Under the pieces are notes generated by a model. It saw only the letters and a program-made list of their open reading frames with translations, searched no databases and was not told the DNA's origin. Below, piece by piece: positions 12,087 through 14,797 of a DNA stretch of 14,797 bases. The translations under genes were made by a program, and so were the position numbers. Source of the stretch: Nocardioidaceae bacterium (GTDB lineage: Bacteria; Actinomycetota; Actinomycetes; Propionibacteriales; Nocardioidaceae); contig JAICRS010000050.1 of the NCBI GenBank assembly GCA_025966335.1, forward strand, positions 1 through 14,797, given 5' to 3'. The first letter of the stretch is position 1, and every line of letters begins with the position of its first letter.

Positions 12087-12836
12087 CTATGTCGCCAGCT
12101 TGTCGATCGCCCCGGTGACCGCCGGGACCAGGTCGTCGTTGTCGCCGCCGAGGGCGCTGCGATGGGCGACGGCCACGAGCCGGCCCCGTGACCGGCTGAC
12201 CCACAGGTCCCAGTAGAGGCCGTCGAAGTCCGAGCCGACCGCGTCCAGGCGCAGGCTCACTCCCGCCTGTCCGACCTGCAACGGCTCCCCGGGCTCGACG
12301 GTGTAGGTCTGCGCGCCGGTCGGCGAGGTGGACTGCACGTAGCGGTCACAGCTCTCACTCGCGGAGCGGACCCGTTCGAACGCCACGCTCGCCGCGTCCA
12401 CGCCGCCGAGGTCGATCACGGTCTGGGTGATCTGCGGTCCGTAGTGCCCCTTGCTGAACGAGATCCGAGCCTGCGGGTGCTCGCTCTGGAGGACGCTCGG
12501 GTGGGTGCCGATCAGCTGGGCGATCGGCAGGCAGCCGGCGGGAACCTGTGGCGTGGCGAGGCTTGCCGGGTCGGCGTGGTGGTGCCCGGCGCCGCGGCGG
12601 TACCCGTCGGGGAGGTCGGCCGCGGTGATCAGCGCGGCGGACAGCTCCTTCGGCGCGAGGTGGCCGGCGTGGCCGCCGTGGCCCTTCCCGTGTCCGGTGG
12701 GTTCATCCGGTTGTGAGTCGGCCGCCGAGGCCGCCGTGGCCGTGGTCCTCGGCGGGCTCTCCTCACCCTGCGCGGAGCAGCCGGTCAGTGCGATCGCGAG
12801 CAGGACAGCGGCGGAGGTCGATCGGCTCGGCTTCAT
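12087..12836 (-). CDS. His-rich lipoprotein with possible PknH-like sensor domain
   Basis: 249 residues. A lipoprotein signal peptide (KPSR, a hydrophobic run and ALTGC) ends at lipidated C20. A low-complexity linker rich in Ala, Thr, Ser and Pro leads to a histidine-rich stretch, GHGKGHGGHAGH (48-59), and a second cluster, GHHH (84-87). The rest (about 62-249, KELSAALITAADLPDGYR onward) resembles the extracytoplasmic sensor domains related to the PknH C-terminus: two cysteines (C102, C163) that could form a disulfide, and a central beta-rich part. The histidines suggest metal binding, which is inference. The start at 12836 is chosen because it gives the signal peptide; the frame is open further upstream. 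It is divergent from the CHRD protein gene, and both starts have similar promoter-like elements. Confidence 0.8.
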   Translation of the reverse strand: MKPSRSTSAAVLLAIALTGCSAQGEESPPRTTATAASAADSQPDEPTGHGKGHGGHAGHLAPKELSAALITAADLPDGYRRGAGHHHADPASLATPQVPAGCLPIAQLIGTHPSVLQSEHPQARISFSKGHYGPQITQTVIDLGGVDAASVAFERVRSASESCDRYVQSTSPTGAQTYTVEPGEPLQVGQAGVSLRLDAVGSDFDGLYWDLWVSRSRGRLVAVAHRSALGGDNDDLVPAVTGAIDKLAT

Positions 12837-12843
12837 GTGGCAG

Positions 12844-12870
12844 GTTCGCCGCCTCCGGTCCCGCGGATGG
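12844..12870 (-). promoter_or_regulatory. ECF (SigK-like) promoter candidate for the lipoprotein
   Basis: Minus strand: CCATCC (12870 to 12865), 15 nt, GCGAAC (12849 to 12844), then 7 nt to the ATG. This resembles the CCATCC/CCGAAT elements reported for mycobacterial SigK promoters (from memory; the usual spacer may be slightly longer). It would give a leaderless message. TTGGTC-N16-TACGAC (12914 to 12887) is an alternative SigA-type promoter. Confidence 0.3.
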
Positions 12871-12911
12871 GTGAGCCGCCCGGTTCGTCGTACCGCCTCG
12901 CGAATCGGGAC

Positions 12912-12938
12912 CAATCCGTGTGCCGGAGGTCACCGAAC
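12912..12938 (+). promoter_or_regulatory. ECF (SigK-like) promoter candidate for CHRD/sortase operon
   Basis: Plus strand: CAATCC (12912-12917), 15 nt, CCGAAC (12933-12938). It would start transcription near 12945, leaving a leader of about 30 nt that contains AAGGAG (12964-12969), 6 nt before the ATG. It mirrors the element on the opposite strand at 12844-12870 and suggests joint control of the divergent genes. Confidence 0.3.
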
Positions 12939-12975
12939 TCCGCCAGACAGCTGCTCCAAACAGAAGGAGAACGAG

Positions 12976-13746
12976 ATGCAGGTCAAGAAGGCACTGGCGA
13001 CGCTCGGCGTGGCCGCGGTACCGCTGATGTTCGCGGCGCCGGCCCATGCCGACACCGTGAACTTCAACCTCGACGAGCTCAACGGCAGCGGCGCGAACGC
13101 CACCGCCTCGATCACCAGCAACGCCGACGGCAGCCTCACCGTGGACATCACCGGCAACGGCTTCACGCCGAACGCGCCGCACGCCCAGCACATCCACGGC
13201 TCCCCCACCGGCAACTTCTTCTGCCCGACCGCGTCGGCCGACAAGAACGGTGACGGCCAGGTCGCGACCGAGGAGGGGGTTGCACAGTACGGCGGGGTGA
13301 TGGTCTCCCTGACCACGAAGGGCGACGCCAGCGCCGACAGCGGCCTGGCCGTGGACCGGATGCCGGTCGCGGACGCCAGCGGGAACCTGGACTACCAGCG
13401 GACCATCCCGGCCAGTGACATCCCCGAGGGCGTCGCGGAGAACTTGGCGAACCTGCACATCGTGCAGCACGGGCTGGACGTGAACGGGAACGACAAGTAC
13501 GACCTCGAGGCGCTCGGCGAGTCGGTGTTCGCCAAGTCCCTCGGCCTGGACGGCATCCCGGAGGAGGCCACCAACCCGGCCACCTGTGGTGAGGTCGCTC
13601 CGGCCGGCGCGGTCGAGACCGGCGCCGGAAGCACCAGCGGCGCGGAGAACGTGCCCCTGATGGCGTTCGGCGGCGTCGCGCTGCTCGGTTCCGCGGGCGC
13701 GCTCGCGATGCGTCGTCGTCTGGCCGAGTCGGGCGTCAAGTCCTGA
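12976..13746 (+). CDS. Secreted CHRD-domain protein with C-terminal sorting-type anchor
   Basis: 256 residues. A Sec signal peptide (MQVKK, hydrophobic core, APAHA) is cleaved after A25. The mature part has CHRD-like features: VNFNLDELNGSGA near the start, HAQHIHGSPTGNF (69-81) and LANLHIVQHGLDVNGND later, with DYQRTIPASD between. A canonical EF-hand-type loop DKNGDGQVATEE (89-100) and a second DVNGNDKYD run suggest calcium binding. The C-terminus has AVETG (212-216), a short linker, a hydrophobic helix (about 226-245) and RRR: the plan of a cell-wall sorting signal, with AVETG in place of LPxTG. The AAGGAG ribosome binding site fixes the start. A class F sortase gene follows after 2 bp, so this is probably its substrate. 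The molecular role of CHRD domains in bacteria is not established. Confidence 0.85.
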   Translation: MQVKKALATLGVAAVPLMFAAPAHADTVNFNLDELNGSGANATASITSNADGSLTVDITGNGFTPNAPHAQHIHGSPTGNFFCPTASADKNGDGQVATEEGVAQYGGVMVSLTTKGDASADSGLAVDRMPVADASGNLDYQRTIPASDIPEGVAENLANLHIVQHGLDVNGNDKYDLEALGESVFAKSLGLDGIPEEATNPATCGEVAPAGAVETGAGSTSGAENVPLMAFGGVALLGSAGALAMRRRLAESGVKS

Positions 13747-13748
13747 CC

Positions 13749-14435
13749 ATGGCCCACCACACCGAGAACGGACGGCGGCGGGCACGCCTCGTCGCGACGC
13801 TCGTCGCTGTCCTTCTTGCCTGCTCGGGGGCGGCTGCGGTGGCGGTCGGGATCGCTGCGCAGGATCCCCCGCCACCGTCGCCCCCGGACCGGCGGGCTGC
13901 CGCTCCCCAGCAGCAGGCGCAGGACATGCCGGACAGGCGCGTGCCGGCGGCCGTCGAGGAGCTCGACTACTCCGCACCGGTGCACATCTCCATCCCGGAG
14001 ATCGGCGTCTCCTCGTCGTTGCTCGAGCTCGGGCTCGACAGCCAGGGCGTGATGGAGACCCCACAACCACCGCATGTCGACCGGGCCGGCTGGTTCCGAC
14101 CCTCACCGCCGCCGGGCGTTCCCGGCGCCACGGTCATCGCCGGCCACGTCACCTGGAACGAGAAGCCGGTGGTCTTCTTCGAGCTCAGCGAGCTCCGCCC
14201 TGGTGACACCGTCAAGGTGCGGCGCGCGGACGGGATCAGCACCGTCTTCGAGGTGACCCGGACCGGCAGCTTCCCCAAGGACGGCTTTCCCACCGACGCG
14301 GTCTACAACCAGCCCGACCGCTCCGAGCTGCGGCTGATCACCTGCGGGGGTGAGTACGACGAGGCCAACAACCGTTACCTGTCGAACGTGATCGTGTGGG
14401 CTCGGATCGTCGACGTGCACCAGCCGGCCGCGTGA
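13749..14435 (+). CDS. Class F sortase
   Basis: 228 residues. A basic N-terminus (RRRAR) precedes one transmembrane segment (about 13-36), then a Pro-rich linker (DPPPPSPPD, 39-47), and an extracellular sortase barrel. Catalytic residues are H133 (VIAGHVTW), C199 (LRLITCGG) and R209 (NNRYLSNVIVWAR). The TCGG after the Cys and the short barrel without class B or C insertions fit the actinobacterial class F. It transpeptidates sorting-signal proteins onto the cell wall; the adjacent CHRD protein is the obvious substrate. The start is 2 bp after the CHRD stop, indicating one transcript. It converges on the enoyl-CoA hydratase gene with a 4-bp gap. Confidence 0.92.
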   Translation: MAHHTENGRRRARLVATLVAVLLACSGAAAVAVGIAAQDPPPPSPPDRRAAAPQQQAQDMPDRRVPAAVEELDYSAPVHISIPEIGVSSSLLELGLDSQGVMETPQPPHVDRAGWFRPSPPPGVPGATVIAGHVTWNEKPVVFFELSELRPGDTVKVRRADGISTVFEVTRTGSFPKDGFPTDAVYNQPDRSELRLITCGGEYDEANNRYLSNVIVWARIVDVHQPAA

Positions 14436-14439
14436 CCGC

Positions 14440-14797
14440 TCAGTCGCCGGTGAACCGCGGCGGGCGCCTCTCCGTGAACGCCCGCATCCCCTCCGCTGCG
14501 TCGGCAGTCCGGAGCAGCACCGCCTGACCGGACCGCTCGTTCTCGAGGGCCACCTCGAGCTGCGGCAACGTGGCCTGGTTGACCGCGCGCTTGATCGCCG
14601 CGAACGCGAGCGGCGGCCCGGTGACCAGCTGTCGGACGAGTGCCTCGACCACGGCGTCGACCTCGTCCGACGGCGCGAGGTGGCTGACCAGCCCCGCGTC
14701 GTACGCCTCCGGTCCGGTGAACGGCTCGCCGAGCAGGGACAGCCGCATCGCGCGCGCTCGTCCCACGGAGGCAGCCAGTGTCGCGGTGGCGCCCCCG
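14440..14797 (-). CDS. Enoyl-CoA hydratase/isomerase family protein, C-terminal part (runs off the window)
   Basis: About 119 codons are visible and the frame is open to the window end, so the true start lies beyond 14797. The visible part reads GGATATLAASVGRARAMRLS, then LLGEPFTGPEAYDAGLVSHL and FAAIKRAVNQA, ending FTERRPPRFTGD. This is the C-terminal half of crotonase-fold proteins: the G-rich helix after the oxyanion region, the LGEPFTGPEAYDAGLV helix and the F.ERR.P.F.G end. The usual role is hydration of trans-2-enoyl-CoA in fatty-acid or related degradation. Substrate specificity and the N-terminal catalytic Glu region cannot be judged here. It has no evident link to the sortase operon, on which it converges. 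Confidence 0.88.
   Translation of the reverse strand, partial: GGATATLAASVGRARAMRLSLLGEPFTGPEAYDAGLVSHLAPSDEVDAVVEALVRQLVTGPPLAFAAIKRAVNQATLPQLEVALENERSGQAVLLRTADAAEGMRAFTERRPPRFTGD

Noticed and set aside
12887..12914. TTGGTC-N16-TACGAC as the main lipoprotein promoter
   Set aside because: It is possible, but the -10 is weak and it would leave a roughly 45-50-nt leader with poor SD spacing. The element at 12844-12870 fits the start better, so it is kept only as an alternative.
12763..14106. 447-codon open frame on the minus strand over the CHRD and sortase genes
   Set aside because: It is antisense to two well-defined secreted proteins and of shadow-frame composition.

Overview
The window is high-GC DNA with codon use typical of an Actinomycete. 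Gene content and order (pncB, clpS, a DUF2017-type gene, mec, cysO, cysM, murI, a metallo-beta-lactamase-fold gene, rph) match, from memory, the Mycobacterium tuberculosis block Rv1330c-Rv1340. The class F sortase, CHRD protein and frequent leaderless GTG/ATG starts suggest a Nocardioides-like Propionibacteriales chromosome. The genus is an inference. No tRNA, rRNA, CRISPR array or transposase is visible.

Layout. 1-147: start of rph (RNase PH), minus strand, cut by the window edge. 164-3843: an accessory module made of an ABC-2 permease and its ATPase (minus), divergent from a HisKA_3 histidine kinase and a NarL-type response regulator (plus). It lies between rph and its usual upstream neighbours, and a strong hairpin (164-200) fences it off from rph. 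3850-5414: the MBL-fold gene and murI (minus, ATGA-coupled). 5518-6643: a pair of inverted, quasi-palindromic 48-bp repeats around a gene with an AbiEi-like N-terminus and a DUF559/Vsr-like nuclease C-terminus (5640-6671). 6677-7348: a PlsC-type acyltransferase. 7378-9100: mec-cysO-cysM (minus), the CysO-dependent cysteine pathway, with TGATG one-base overlaps. 9177-10068: the DUF2017-type gene and clpS. 10150-12077: pncB and pncA (plus), the nicotinamide-to-nicotinate-mononucleotide salvage route. 12087-12836: a His-rich lipoprotein (minus). 12976-14435: a secreted CHRD protein followed after 2 bp by a class F sortase (plus). 14440-14797: the C-terminal part of an enoyl-CoA hydratase (minus), cut by the window edge.

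How the genes work together. The core is housekeeping: sulfur assimilation through a protein-bound thiocarboxylate, cell-wall D-glutamate, NAD salvage, N-degron proteolysis and RNA maturation. The accessory parts are the two-component/ABC module, the repeat-flanked nuclease-like gene and the CHRD/sortase surface module.

Most unusual points: (1) the inverted repeats flanking, and at one end encoding the tail of, the AbiEi/DUF559-like gene; (2) a CysO that does not end in Gly-Gly but carries an 18-residue tail starting with Cys, beside its JAMM protease; (3) a TAnnnT element 6-7 nt before the start codon of at least six genes, implying widespread leaderless transcription; (4) a CHRD/sortase pair whose sorting signal appears to be AVETG rather than LPxTG.
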